Assembly (NCBI GenBank): GCA_035644395.1
Contig: DASQOR010000090.1
Location: forward strand, 124,001-188,000
Source of the DNA: JBGPLJ01 sp035644395
GTDB lineage: Bacteria > Pseudomonadota > Gammaproteobacteria > Steroidobacterales > Steroidobacteraceae
Direction of reading: 5' to 3'
DNA length: 64,000 nt
Shown piece by piece: positions 32,933 to 42,246 of this stretch; the first letter of the stretch is position 1, and every line of letters begins with the position of its first letter. The translations under genes were made by a program, and so were the position numbers. The notes beneath the pieces are model-generated. The model saw nothing but the letters and a program-made list of their open reading frames with translations, searched no databases and was not told the origin of the DNA.

Positions 32933-34540
32933 TCAGTGCTCCGCGCCGTGGGCGATCGTCGCCACGTCCGGCGCCGACTCCCAGGTGTGATACGGCGCGG
33001 GCGACGGCAATTCCCATTCGAGCCCGTGCGCACCTTCCCAGGCTCGCGCGGATGCTTTGGCACCGCCGCGCACGCACTGGACGACGACGATCACGAACAG
33101 GATCTGCGACAGGCCGAAGGCGAAGCCACCGAACGAGGACACCATGTTCCAGTCGGTGAACTGCGTCGCGTAGTCCGGAATCCGGCGCGGCATGCCGGCG
33201 AGTCCGAGGAAGTGCTGCGGGAAGAACAGCACGTTCACGAATATGGCCGACAGCCAGAAGTGCCATTTGCCGAGCTTCTCGTTGTACATGTGGCCGGTCC
33301 ACTTCGGGATCCAGTAGTACACGCCCGCCATGATCGCGAAGATCGAGCCGGGCACGAGCACGTAGTGGAAGTGCGCGACCACGAAATACGTGTCGTGGTA
33401 CTGGAAGTCCGCCGGCACGATCGCGAGCATGAGGCCCGAGAAGCCGCCGATCGTGAAGAGGAAGAGGAACGCGAGCGCGAACAGCATCGGAGTCTCGAAG
33501 CTGAGCGAGCCCTTGTACATCGTCGTCGTCCAGTTGAAGACCTTCACGCCCGTCGGTACGGCGATAAGCATCGTCGAGAGCATGAAGAAGAGCTGGCCCG
33601 CGAGCGGCATGCCGACCGTGAACATGTGGTGCGCCCAGACGATGAACGACAGGAATGCGATGGAGGCGGTCGCGTAGACCATCGACTCGTAGCCGAAGAG
33701 GGGCTTGCGCGAGAACGTCGGGATGATTTCCGAAACGATGCCGAACGCGGGCAGGATGAGGATGTAGACCTCAGGGTGGCCGAAGAACCAGAAGATGTGC
33801 TGGAACATCACCGGGTCGCCGCCGCCCGCGGCGCTGAAAAAGCTTGTGCCGAAGAAGTGGTCCGTGAGCAGCATCGTCACGGCTCCCGCGAGCACGGGCA
33901 TCACGGCGATCAGCAGGTATGCCGTGATCAGCCACGTCCATACGAACAGCGGCATCTTGAGGAGCGTGATGCCGGGGGCGCGCATGTTCATGATCGTGAC
34001 GATCACATTGATGGCGCCCATGATCGACGACGCGCCCATCAGGTGGATCGCGAAGATCGCCATCGGGAGATTGTCACCACCCTGGAGTACCAGCGGCGGA
34101 TAGAGCGTCCAGCCGCCCGCGGGTGCGCCACCCGGAACGAGCCAGGTGCCAAGGAGCAGCATGAAGGCGAACGGCAGGATCCAGAAGCTGTAGTTGTTCA
34201 TGCGCGGCAGCGCCATGTCGGGCGAGCCGATCTGCATCGGGATCATCCAGTTCGCGAAACCCACCCAGGCCGGCATCACCGCGCCGAAAATCATGACCAG
34301 CGCGTGGTTCGTGGTGAGGGCGTTGAAAGTGACGGGATCGAGGATCTGCAGGCCCGGATGCCACAGCTCGGCGCGGATGAGGAGCGCCATCGCGCCGCCG
34401 ATGAAGAACATGATGCACGCGAACGTCAGGTACAGCGTGCCGATGTCCTTGTGATTCGTCGTGAACAGCCAGCGCGACATGCCGTAAGGCTTCGCGTCGT
34501 GGTGGCCGTGTGCGGTGTCGTGAGCGTGGGAAGTTGCCAT
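32933..34540 (-). CDS. ctaD: cytochrome c oxidase subunit I
   Basis: The catalytic heme-copper subunit: reduces oxygen to water and pumps protons. 535 residues, twelve helices. It begins with a His-rich leader. Visible elements: the low-spin heme ligand region L-T-T-N-H-A-L-V-M-I near 83-92, the CuB histidine and cross-linked tyrosine block W-F-F-G-H-P-E-V-Y-I-L near 251-261, the two CuB histidines V-W-A-H-H-M-F near 301-307, and V-V-A-H-F-H-Y-V near 386-393. P-E-V-Y-I is typical of type A1 aa3 oxidases. Its stop is three bases from the repeat at 32906-32929; ctaC lies 13 bases upstream. Confidence 0.97.
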   Translation of the reverse strand: MATSHAHDTAHGHHDAKPYGMSRWLFTTNHKDIGTLYLTFACIMFFIGGAMALLIRAELWHPGLQILDPVTFNALTTNHALVMIFGAVMPAWVGFANWMIPMQIGSPDMALPRMNNYSFWILPFAFMLLLGTWLVPGGAPAGGWTLYPPLVLQGGDNLPMAIFAIHLMGASSIMGAINVIVTIMNMRAPGITLLKMPLFVWTWLITAYLLIAVMPVLAGAVTMLLTDHFFGTSFFSAAGGGDPVMFQHIFWFFGHPEVYILILPAFGIVSEIIPTFSRKPLFGYESMVYATASIAFLSFIVWAHHMFTVGMPLAGQLFFMLSTMLIAVPTGVKVFNWTTTMYKGSLSFETPMLFALAFLFLFTIGGFSGLMLAIVPADFQYHDTYFVVAHFHYVLVPGSIFAIMAGVYYWIPKWTGHMYNEKLGKWHFWLSAIFVNVLFFPQHFLGLAGMPRRIPDYATQFTDWNMVSSFGGFAFGLSQILFVIVVVQCVRGGAKASARAWEGAHGLEWELPSPAPYHTWESAPDVATIAHGAEH

Positions 34541-34553
34541 GGAAACCTCGGCC

Positions 34554-35441
34554 TTAACGATTCGTTGAGCTGGTGGGAGTTGCGGCGGCGTCCGCAGGCG
34601 CGGCTTGCGCTTGCGGCGCAGCGGGCACGGTTTCTGCCGGTGCCTTGTGCACTTCCACCCAGTGGTTGAAGTCTTCCTTGCTCACCACGTCGACCACGAT
34701 CGGCATGAAGCCGTGATCGCGGCCACAGAGTTCCGCACACTGGCCGCGGTAGGTGCCGAGCGCATGCGCCTTGATCCAGATCTCATTCACGAAGCCCGGG
34801 ATGGCGTCTTTCTTCATGCCGAGCGCCGGCACCCACCAGGCGTGGATCACGTCGTTCGCCGTGAGCAGCACCCGCACCTTGGTATCCACCGGGATGACGA
34901 CGTGCTGATCGACTTCGAGCAGGTAATTCTCGACGGTGTTCGGGTCGATCCCCGAGCCGCGCTCGCGCGCGAAGTTCGACGACTCCGCGAGCGTCGAGAA
35001 GAAGCTCACGCCGCTGTCGAGATAGTCGTACTGCCACTTCCACTGGTAGCCCGTGACCTTGATCGTGAGCTCGGAGTTGCGCGTGTCCTCGATGACGACG
35101 AGGGCGCGAGCTGCCGGCACGGCCATCGCGATGAGGATGGCGACCGGGAGCAGCGTCCAGGCGATTTCGTATGCAGTGCTGTGAACGTGGCTGGTGTCGG
35201 CCACGGCTCCCTTCGATTTGCGGAAGCGGACGAGCGCATAAATCATCGCGCCGAATACGATGGCCGCGATCACCAGGCAGACCTCGAAGATCAGCATGTG
35301 CAGGTCGTAGATCTTTTCGCTCAGCTCCGTGACGCCCTTGGTCATGTTGAGCCCGTCCCAGCCGGCGAACGCCGGACCGGCGAGACCCGCGACCGCCGCG
35401 GCGATCGAGCCGCCCGCAACCAACCAACGCTTCTTCGACAT
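34554..35441 (-). CDS. ctaC: cytochrome c oxidase subunit II
   Basis: Takes electrons from cytochrome c through the CuA centre. 295 residues from the ATG at 35441, which has AGGGG seven bases upstream and starts a signal peptide (about 1-26). Two membrane helices (about 50-72 and 95-115) form a hairpin; a periplasmic cupredoxin domain follows. CuA ligands: H200, C235, E237, C239, H243, M246 (C-A-E-L-C-G-R-D-H-G-F-M). There is no C-terminal cytochrome c domain, so it is not the caa3 type. The last 40 residues are Ala/Pro-rich and probably disordered. Confidence 0.96.
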   Translation of the reverse strand: MSKKRWLVAGGSIAAAVAGLAGPAFAGWDGLNMTKGVTELSEKIYDLHMLIFEVCLVIAAIVFGAMIYALVRFRKSKGAVADTSHVHSTAYEIAWTLLPVAILIAMAVPAARALVVIEDTRNSELTIKVTGYQWKWQYDYLDSGVSFFSTLAESSNFARERGSGIDPNTVENYLLEVDQHVVIPVDTKVRVLLTANDVIHAWWVPALGMKKDAIPGFVNEIWIKAHALGTYRGQCAELCGRDHGFMPIVVDVVSKEDFNHWVEVHKAPAETVPAAPQAQAAPADAAATPTSSTNR

Positions 35442-35470
35442 GGATACCCCTGCTCTCTTGTACGCTCTTG

Positions 35471-35980
35471 TCACGCCCGCGCCGCGGCGGCGGGGGCCGG
35501 CGATTCACTGTTCGGCCCCACCAGGCGCCGCAAGCGCAGCGCCAGCCTGCGCCGTTCTTCCTCGTTCAGAAAGCCGCCGATCTCGACGCTCCGGCCGTGC
35601 GATTCGATCGTGAGGCGGCTCGGATGCAGCGCGTAAAACGGAGCGCGAAGTCTAATCCGCGCCCAGTGGCGAGAGAACACGACGCGCGTTAATTCCCCGC
35701 GAAACTGGGTTTCGATCGCGACCTCGTCGTCGCTGACCAGGATGCGCTCGCGACAGTGACGCCGCCGCATGCTGGCGGCGAGCGCCCAGAAGAGCACGAC
35801 GAGCTCGAGTCCGGCGAACGGCAGCACCGGCCAATAGCCTTGTGCCACGAAAAATACCGCGATCGCGAGCGTGACAAACCCCAGCGTGCCGAAAAAGAGC
35901 GCCGCGTCGCGTGGCGACAGGGAGCTGTTCGGAGCCAGCTCGATGCGCTCAACCTGTGAACGGGCGGCCGGGGGAATCAT
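35471..35980 (-). CDS. DUF2244 family membrane protein
   Basis: A 169-residue protein with two membrane helices (about 29-48 and 52-70) and a soluble C-terminal domain containing the family's R-x-W-A-R-I-R-L and S-H-G-R-S-V-E-I-G-G-F-L blocks. DUF2244 genes commonly lie directly upstream of oxidase subunit II genes, as here (29 bases), so a link to oxidase assembly or regulation is likely but unproven. It is the first gene of the minus-strand oxidase run and may be transcribed with ctaC. Confidence 0.8.
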   Translation of the reverse strand: MIPPAARSQVERIELAPNSSLSPRDAALFFGTLGFVTLAIAVFFVAQGYWPVLPFAGLELVVLFWALAASMRRRHCRERILVSDDEVAIETQFRGELTRVVFSRHWARIRLRAPFYALHPSRLTIESHGRSVEIGGFLNEEERRRLALRLRRLVGPNSESPAPAAAARA

Positions 35981-36029
35981 GCGTCCGCGAACTCAAGGGG
36001 CCGTGGGAGAGGCCGGCATGGTAGCGAAG

Positions 36030-36719
36030 TCAAAAACTTATAGCAAGACAATGACTTGCGATTGATTCGAGGTTCGGCACCGCGCCCCAGCCGAGGTCCG
36101 CGAGGAGCGGCGCCTGCAGGCGTTCGGCGAGTGTGGCGGCGGTCGCCGCGCGCTCATCCATGGCGGGCTGCGCGTCGTTTGCGACCCACCCCGCGAGCCT
36201 CAAGCCGGAGGCGGCGATCGCTTGCGCCGTCAGCAGCGCGTGATTGATGCATCCGAGCCGCATGCCGACGACCAGGATCACGGGCAGCGCGAGTGCCGCT
36301 GCGACGTCCGCCAGGGTCTTGCCGTCACCGATCGGAACGAGCCACCCGCCGGCGCCCTCGACCACGACGCAATCGGCGCGAGCCGCGAGACGTTCGAAGC
36401 CTGCGACGAGCCTCGAAATGTCGATGACCACGCCGGCCTGGCGGGCTGCGACGTGGGGCGCAATGGCCGGAGCGAAGGCATAGGGATTCACCTCATCGGC
36501 GCTCAGCTCGATCGTGCTCGCCTGCTGGAGGGCCCGTGCGTCCTCGTTGACGAGGCGGCCGTCGATCCTGGTGCAGCCGCTCGCGATGGGCTTCATTCCA
36601 GCGACCCGGGCGCCCGCGCCTGCCAATGCCCGCAGGAGCGCCACGGCGATGCGTGTCTTGCCGACGCCGGTGTCGGTTCCGGTGACGAAGAAGCCTTTCG
36701 GCCAGCGCTGCGCACTCAT
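36030..36719 (-). CDS. bioD: dethiobiotin synthetase
   Basis: Closes the ureido ring of dethiobiotin from 7,8-diaminopelargonate, CO2 and ATP, the step before BioB. 229 residues with the P-loop G-T-D-T-G-V-G-K-T (14-22), then V-A-G-M-K-P-I-A-S-G with the substrate-binding lysine and V-E-G-A-G-G-W-L-V-P near 120. It is the last gene of the operon and overlaps bioC by four bases (ATGA). A bioA (aminotransferase) gene is missing from this cluster, so that step must be encoded elsewhere. Confidence 0.95.
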   Translation of the reverse strand: MSAQRWPKGFFVTGTDTGVGKTRIAVALLRALAGAGARVAGMKPIASGCTRIDGRLVNEDARALQQASTIELSADEVNPYAFAPAIAPHVAARQAGVVIDISRLVAGFERLAARADCVVVEGAGGWLVPIGDGKTLADVAAALALPVILVVGMRLGCINHALLTAQAIAASGLRLAGWVANDAQPAMDERAATAATLAERLQAPLLADLGWGAVPNLESIASHCLAISF

Positions 36720-37579
36720 GGGCGTCGCGCGATCTGGCTGATGGGGATTCGAACCTCAGCAGGCCCTGTCCGCGACTCACGCACCGCCGCGCGGGCGCGG
36801 CCGAAGATGACCTCGTAGGTCGCGGGCAGGCGCCCGTCCACTCGCAGTTGGTCGTAGGCCGCCGTCAGCTGCGCGAGCCGCCGACGCCCCGTGAGGCCGC
36901 GCGGGCGGCCGGCCGTGACGTTGTGCGCGCCGATCCCCTTGAGATCCTGCATCAGGGCGCGCAGGTCGCCATACGTGAGCGTGAAGCGTTCGACATCGAG
37001 TACCGGATCCTCGAAACCGTTGCGGCCGACGGCTTCGCCAAGATCGTGCATGTCGATGAAGCGGTTCACGTGGGTGTAGCCATCGACCGCGGCCCAGGCG
37101 TCGCGCAGCTCGCCGAGCGTGCCGGGGCCGAACGAAGTGAAATAGAGCCATCCGCCCGGCCGCAGGACGCGGGCGAATTCCGCGAGCGCCCGATCCGGTT
37201 CCGTCAGCCACTGAAGCGTCAGGTTGCAGAACGCGAGATCCGCCGTGGCACTGGCCAGCGGCAGCCGCTCGAGGTCGGCGCAAACGCGGGCGAAGCGCCG
37301 CAACCAGCCCTGCTGGCGGCGTGCGACATGCAGCATGCTCTCGGCGAAATCGAGCGCGACGACGGTGGCGCCGCGGAAGCGCCGCTGCAAAGCGCGACTC
37401 GCGTGACCGGTGCCGGCGCCGGCATCGAGGACGACGCGCGGCGCGCCGGCGGTGATCCGCTCGAGCAGCAGCTCGCGGACGCGGGTCTGCAGCGCAGCGT
37501 GCGCATCGTAGCGCGGGCTCGCGACGTTGAACGAGCGGCGGACGGCGGCGCGCGGCAGATCGAAATCGTGCGCGCTCAT
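36716..37579 (-). CDS. bioC: malonyl-ACP O-methyltransferase BioC
   Basis: Methylates the free carboxyl of malonyl-ACP with SAM, disguising it as a normal fatty-acid primer so that pimeloyl-ACP can be built. 287 residues. The class I methyltransferase core has V-L-D-A-G-A-G-T-G-H (near 51-60), V-V-A-L-D-F-A-E-S-M-L, and F-C-N-L-T-L-Q-W, together with the BioC-like F-N-V-A-S-P-R-Y-D start and the G-x-x-N-V-x-x-x-R-P-R-G-L-T-G-R segment. Overlaps bioH and bioD by four bases each. Confidence 0.93.
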   Translation of the reverse strand: MSAHDFDLPRAAVRRSFNVASPRYDAHAALQTRVRELLLERITAGAPRVVLDAGAGTGHASRALQRRFRGATVVALDFAESMLHVARRQQGWLRRFARVCADLERLPLASATADLAFCNLTLQWLTEPDRALAEFARVLRPGGWLYFTSFGPGTLGELRDAWAAVDGYTHVNRFIDMHDLGEAVGRNGFEDPVLDVERFTLTYGDLRALMQDLKGIGAHNVTAGRPRGLTGRRRLAQLTAAYDQLRVDGRLPATYEVIFGRARAAVRESRTGPAEVRIPISQIARRP

Positions 37580-38360
37580 GAACCGCCCATGCCGGAAGCG
37601 CGCGCGAGAAAGCCCGTTACGGCGGCGCAGAATTCGGCGGGATGCGAGAGGAACGGGGCGTGGCCCGCGCGCGGAATGACTTCGAGCCTCGCACCGGGAA
37701 TTTCCGTGGCGATCGCGCGAGCGGCTCCCGGCGGCGTCATGCGGTCGTACTCGCCGGCGATGACGAGCGTCGGTAGTGCGATGCGCACAAGGCGCTTACG
37801 CAGGTCGGACTGCCTGAGGACTGCAAGTCCGGCGCGCAATGCCTCGAGCCGAGGCGGGCCACCCGCAAGCAACTTCTGCCGCAATTCCCGGAGCGTTGCG
37901 CGTGCTCGCTCGTCGCCCTTGGCCTGCAGGCCGAGGAATTCCCGCACCGTCGCTTCATAGTCCGATTCCAGCAGGCTCGCGAACTCGTCGACCGCGGATA
38001 CCGGCAGGCCGTGCGGCCAGGCGTCGTCGCGCAGGAACCGCGGTGTGGTTGAGACGAGCACCAGGCGATCGACGACCGGTCGCGATGCCAAAGCGAGTTG
38101 CAGCGCTGCCATGCCGCCGAGCGACCAGCCGAGGAGCGAGCAGCCTGCCGGCAAGCTCGGCAGCAGGGCCTCGGCGAGCGACGGGAGATCGTGGAATTCC
38201 GGCGGCCAGTCGCTCGCGCCATGCCCGGGCAGATCGATGCGAATGACCGAGTGGTTGCGGGCGAGCGCCGGCACGACGGCATCCCACACCAGCGAATTGA
38301 GTGCCCAGCCGTGCAGCATGACCAGCGCCGGTCCCGATCCACTGCTCGTGACCCTGAGGC

Positions 38361-38364
<4 letters not shown>
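37576..38364 (-). CDS. bioH: pimeloyl-ACP methyl ester esterase BioH
   Basis: Removes the methyl ester from pimeloyl-ACP methyl ester, ending chain growth. 262 residues of alpha/beta-hydrolase fold: oxyanion region L-H-G-W (17-20), nucleophile S81 in G-W-S-L-G-G, an aspartate in G-E-Y-D-R-M-T and the catalytic histidine in R-A-G-H-A-P-F-L-S-H-P near 237. Start 38364 makes an ATGA overlap with the bioF stop; the longer frame overlaps bioF by over 120 bases and lacks similarity. Confidence 0.92.
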
Positions 38365-39536
<1,172 letters not shown>

Positions 39537-39542
39537 CGCGGT

Positions 39543-40529
39543 TCAGTCGGCGGTGCGCGCGCCTTCGGGCTTGATGCCGAGGCGCGCGAACAGGCCCCGG
39601 TCGTGGGCGACGTCCGGATTGCCGGTCGTCAGGAGCTTTTCGCCGTAGAAGATCGAATTGGCGCCGGCGAGGAAGCACAGCGCCTGCAGTTCGTCCGACA
39701 TTTCCGTGCGCCCGGCGGAGAGGCGCACATGCGCCTTGGGCATGAGGATTCGGGCAGTGGCAATCGTGCGCACGAATTCGAGCGGGTCGAGCTTCTCGGT
39801 ACCGGCGAGCGGCGTGCCTTCGACCCGCACGAGTTCGTTGATCGGCACGCTCTCGGGATGTTCTGCCAGTGTCGCAAGCCGCTGCAGGAATTCGACGCGA
39901 TCCTGGCGCGTTTCGCCCATGCCGACGATGCCGCCGCAGCAGACGTGCATGCCGGCATCGCGCACGGCGTCGAGCGTGTCGAGCCGGTCCTGGTAGGTGC
40001 GCGTCGTGATGATGTCGCCGTAGAACGCTTCCGAGGTATCTAGATTGTGGTTGTAGTAGTCAAGGCCGGCGGCCTTCAGTGCCCGCGCCTGCGGCGCACT
40101 CAGCATGCCGAGCGTCGCGCAGGTCTCGAGGCCGAGCGCGCGTACCTCGCGCACCATGTCGACGATGGTTTCGAGCTGCTTGTCCTTTGGCGAGCGGTAC
40201 GCCGCTCCCATGCAGAAGCGCGTCGCTCCCGCATCGCGGGCGGCGCGTGCACGCGCCACGACTTCCTCGACGCTCAACAGTTCCTCGCGCTCGACGCCCG
40301 TCGTGTAGCGCGCGCTCTGCGGGCAGTACGCACAGTCTTCCGGGCAGCCGCCGGTCTTGATGCTGAGGAGGGTGCTGACCTGGACTTCACTCGGCACGAA
40401 ATACCGGCGGTGCACGGACTGCGCCGTGTGCACGAGATCCATGAACGGCTGACCGTAGACGGCGGCGACTTCGGCGACCGTCCAGTCGTGCCGGGTGCCG
40501 TCGATGCGCGGGGCGGGATTGGCGTTCAT
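39543..40529 (-). CDS. bioB: biotin synthase
   Basis: A radical SAM enzyme that inserts sulfur into dethiobiotin. 328 residues from the ATG at 40529, which has AAGGGA just upstream; the longer frame adds 14 residues without similarity. Cluster cysteines C62, C66 and C69 (G-C-P-E-D-C-A-Y-C) bind the 4Fe-4S cluster; later conserved cysteines, including that in Y-R-S-P region F-C-M-G-A and the C-C-G-G-I segment, with Arg in L-S-A-G-R, fit the 2Fe-2S site. First gene of bioBFHCD, under the promoter at 40602-40630. Confidence 0.96.
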   Translation of the reverse strand: MNANPAPRIDGTRHDWTVAEVAAVYGQPFMDLVHTAQSVHRRYFVPSEVQVSTLLSIKTGGCPEDCAYCPQSARYTTGVEREELLSVEEVVARARAARDAGATRFCMGAAYRSPKDKQLETIVDMVREVRALGLETCATLGMLSAPQARALKAAGLDYYNHNLDTSEAFYGDIITTRTYQDRLDTLDAVRDAGMHVCCGGIVGMGETRQDRVEFLQRLATLAEHPESVPINELVRVEGTPLAGTEKLDPLEFVRTIATARILMPKAHVRLSAGRTEMSDELQALCFLAGANSIFYGEKLLTTGNPDVAHDRGLFARLGIKPEGARTAD

Positions 40530-40601
40530 CGATTTCCCTTGAGAGCCGCAGGTTCCAGGCATCGAGCGCACGCGCGGGCGGCGCTAGCCTGATCGCGCGC
40601 G

Positions 40602-40630
40602 AGTATCCGGAGCCGACCATCGAGTGTCAA
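40602..40630 (-). promoter_or_regulatory. sigma70-type promoter of the bio operon
   Basis: On the minus strand a perfect -35 TTGACA (plus 40625-40630) is followed by a 17-base spacer and the -10 GATACT (plus 40602-40607, four of six consensus). Transcription would start near 40595, about 65 bases before the bioB ATG. The -35 box lies inside the left half of the BirA-like operator. It is the best promoter match seen between bioB and comF. Confidence 0.7.
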
Positions 40631-40656
40631 CCAATGACCCGCCTTCAGGTTCACAA
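40624..40656. promoter_or_regulatory. candidate BirA operator
   Basis: Half-sites GTGTCAACC (40624-40632) and GGTTCACAA (40648-40656) are inverted with a 15-base spacer. The established BirA operator is TTGTAAACC, 14-16 bases, GGTTTACAA; each half differs at one or two places. It overlaps the -35 of the bio promoter, the expected place for repression when biotin is plentiful. It also overlaps the first eight codons of comF, whose expression could be affected as well. Confidence 0.55.
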
Positions 40657-41380
40657 TTGCTTGCGGACCGTCCAGGGCTGGCTGCTGCCGCCGACCTGCA
40701 TCCGCTGCGGCTCATCCGGCCGCGCGCCCGCAGTCGACCTGTGTGCCGATTGCGAATCCGAATTCGCATTGAACGCCGCGGCCTGCCCGGCGTGTGCCGT
40801 GAGCCTGCCGTCAAACATGGATGGCGCGTGCGCAGCCTGTCGGCGCCGGCCCCGCCCGTTCGATTCCGCCGTCGCGCCCTATCGATATGAGTATCCCGTC
40901 GACCGGCTGGTGTGGCGCTTCAAGTATGAAGGGCGCCTCGAGATCGGTCGCGTGCTCGCCGAACTCCTGGCCGGGGCGCTCGCGGCGCGGCGCGTGATGA
41001 AGCCCGACGCCCTGATTCCCGTGCCGCTTGCCCTGGCAAAGCTGCGCGAGCGCGGCTTCAATCAGGCACTCGAACTGGCACGCCCGGTCGCGCGCGCACT
41101 CTCGATTCCCGTTCGCACGGACCTGTGCACGCGCGTACGCCTCACCGAGGACCAGGCGGGGCTCGCCGCGCGCGAACGCCGGCGGAACGTGCGCGGCGCG
41201 TTCGCGGCGTCCGACCAGGCGGTGCCGCGTCACGTCGCGCTGATCGACGACGTCTTGACCACGGGCAGCACCTGCGAGGAACTCGCGCGCGAACTGAAGC
41301 GCGCGGGTGCGGTTCGCGTCGACGTGTGGGTGATCGCCCGGGCTAATGCCCGAACTGATAGTCGAGGGCGAGGCCGATGA
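40634..41380 (+). CDS. ComF family phosphoribosyltransferase-like protein
   Basis: 248 residues: an N-terminal zinc-finger-like region (paired cysteines C-I-R-C near 22, C-A-D-C near 37, C-P-A-C near 51, C-A-A-C near 67) and a C-terminal type I phosphoribosyltransferase domain with the PRPP loop V-A-L-I-D-D-V-L-T-T-G-S-T near 200. ComF is needed for DNA uptake in naturally competent bacteria; the exact role is unclear. Together with the pilus operon at 59-64 kb it hints at possible competence. Its 3' end overlaps the end of ubiA on the other strand by 38 bases. Confidence 0.88.
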   Translation: MTRLQVHNCLRTVQGWLLPPTCIRCGSSGRAPAVDLCADCESEFALNAAACPACAVSLPSNMDGACAACRRRPRPFDSAVAPYRYEYPVDRLVWRFKYEGRLEIGRVLAELLAGALAARRVMKPDALIPVPLALAKLRERGFNQALELARPVARALSIPVRTDLCTRVRLTEDQAGLAARERRRNVRGAFAASDQAVPRHVALIDDVLTTGSTCEELARELKRAGAVRVDVWVIARANARTDSRGRGR

Positions 41381-42242
41381 AGACGGCCATGCCGAAATAG
41401 TTGTTGTTGAGGAAGGCGCGAAAGCAGCGGTCCGGTTCCCGCTTGCGGATGAGTATCTGCTGGTAGAGAAAAAAGATGGCGCCGGCAGCAAGGCCGAGGC
41501 CGTACCAGAAGCCGAGCCTGAGCTCGCGCCCCGCCAGACAAAGGCCGAACAGCACCATGAGCTGCATCACCGCGATGATCACCCGGTCCATGTCGCCGAA
41601 CAGGATCGCGGTCGAGTGCACGCCGATCCTGAGGTCATCCTCGCGGTCGACCATGGCGTAGAGCGTGTCGTAGACGGCGACCCAGAGAATGGTCGTGAAG
41701 AAGATCACCCAGCCGATTTTCGGCACACCCCCCAGCTCCGCGGCGAACGCCATCGGCACACCCCAGGAGAACGCGGCGCCGAGATAGAACTGTGGCAGCG
41801 CGAAGAAACGCTTGACGAACGGATAGCTCACGGCGATCGCGCAGCCGATGACGGCGAGCATCTGCGCGTAGCGGTTCAATTGCAGCGCGAGCGCGAGCGC
41901 AGCGATCGCCAGCACGACAAAGACGCCGATCGCCTCGTAGGGCGAGATGCGGCGCGCGGCGAGCGGCCGGTCCCGCGTGCGTTTCACGTGCGGATCGAAG
42001 TCGCGGTCCGCATAGTCGTTGATGGCGCAGCCGGCCGAGCGCATGAGGGCGGTGCCCCCGACGAAGATGAGGAAGATGTTTTCTGACGGATGGCCCGCCG
42101 TCGCGATCCAGAGTGCCCAGAGCGTCGGCCACAGCAGCAGCCAGATGCCGATCGGCCGGTGCAGGCGCACGAGCAGCGCGTATTCACGCAGCGTGTTGCC
42201 CACGCGATCGATTGACCGCCGGAGCGAATTCCCGACCGGCAT
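41343..42242 (-). CDS. ubiA: 4-hydroxybenzoate octaprenyltransferase
   Basis: Joins a polyprenyl chain to 4-hydroxybenzoate in ubiquinone synthesis, in the inner membrane. About 299 residues with eight helices. The first Asp-rich motif is N-D-Y-A-D-R-D-F-D-P-H-V (near 75-86), followed by R-T-R-D-R-P-L-A; the second, Y-D-T-L-Y-A-M-V-D-R-E-D-D near 190-202. The start at 42242 lies five bases after the recG stop. The ctaB heme-farnesyl enzyme in this window belongs to the same superfamily; the motif spacing and Y-A-M-V-D-R-E-D-D separate them. Confidence 0.93.
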   Translation of the reverse strand: MPVGNSLRRSIDRVGNTLREYALLVRLHRPIGIWLLLWPTLWALWIATAGHPSENIFLIFVGGTALMRSAGCAINDYADRDFDPHVKRTRDRPLAARRISPYEAIGVFVVLAIAALALALQLNRYAQMLAVIGCAIAVSYPFVKRFFALPQFYLGAAFSWGVPMAFAAELGGVPKIGWVIFFTTILWVAVYDTLYAMVDREDDLRIGVHSTAILFGDMDRVIIAVMQLMVLFGLCLAGRELRLGFWYGLGLAAGAIFFLYQQILIRKREPDRCFRAFLNNNYFGMAVFIGLALDYQFGH

Positions 42243-42246
42243 CCGC

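Noticed and set aside
32840..34669. 609-codon plus-strand frame over ctaD
   Set aside because: Extreme His/Arg/Glu/Asp composition and opposite to cytochrome oxidase subunit I.
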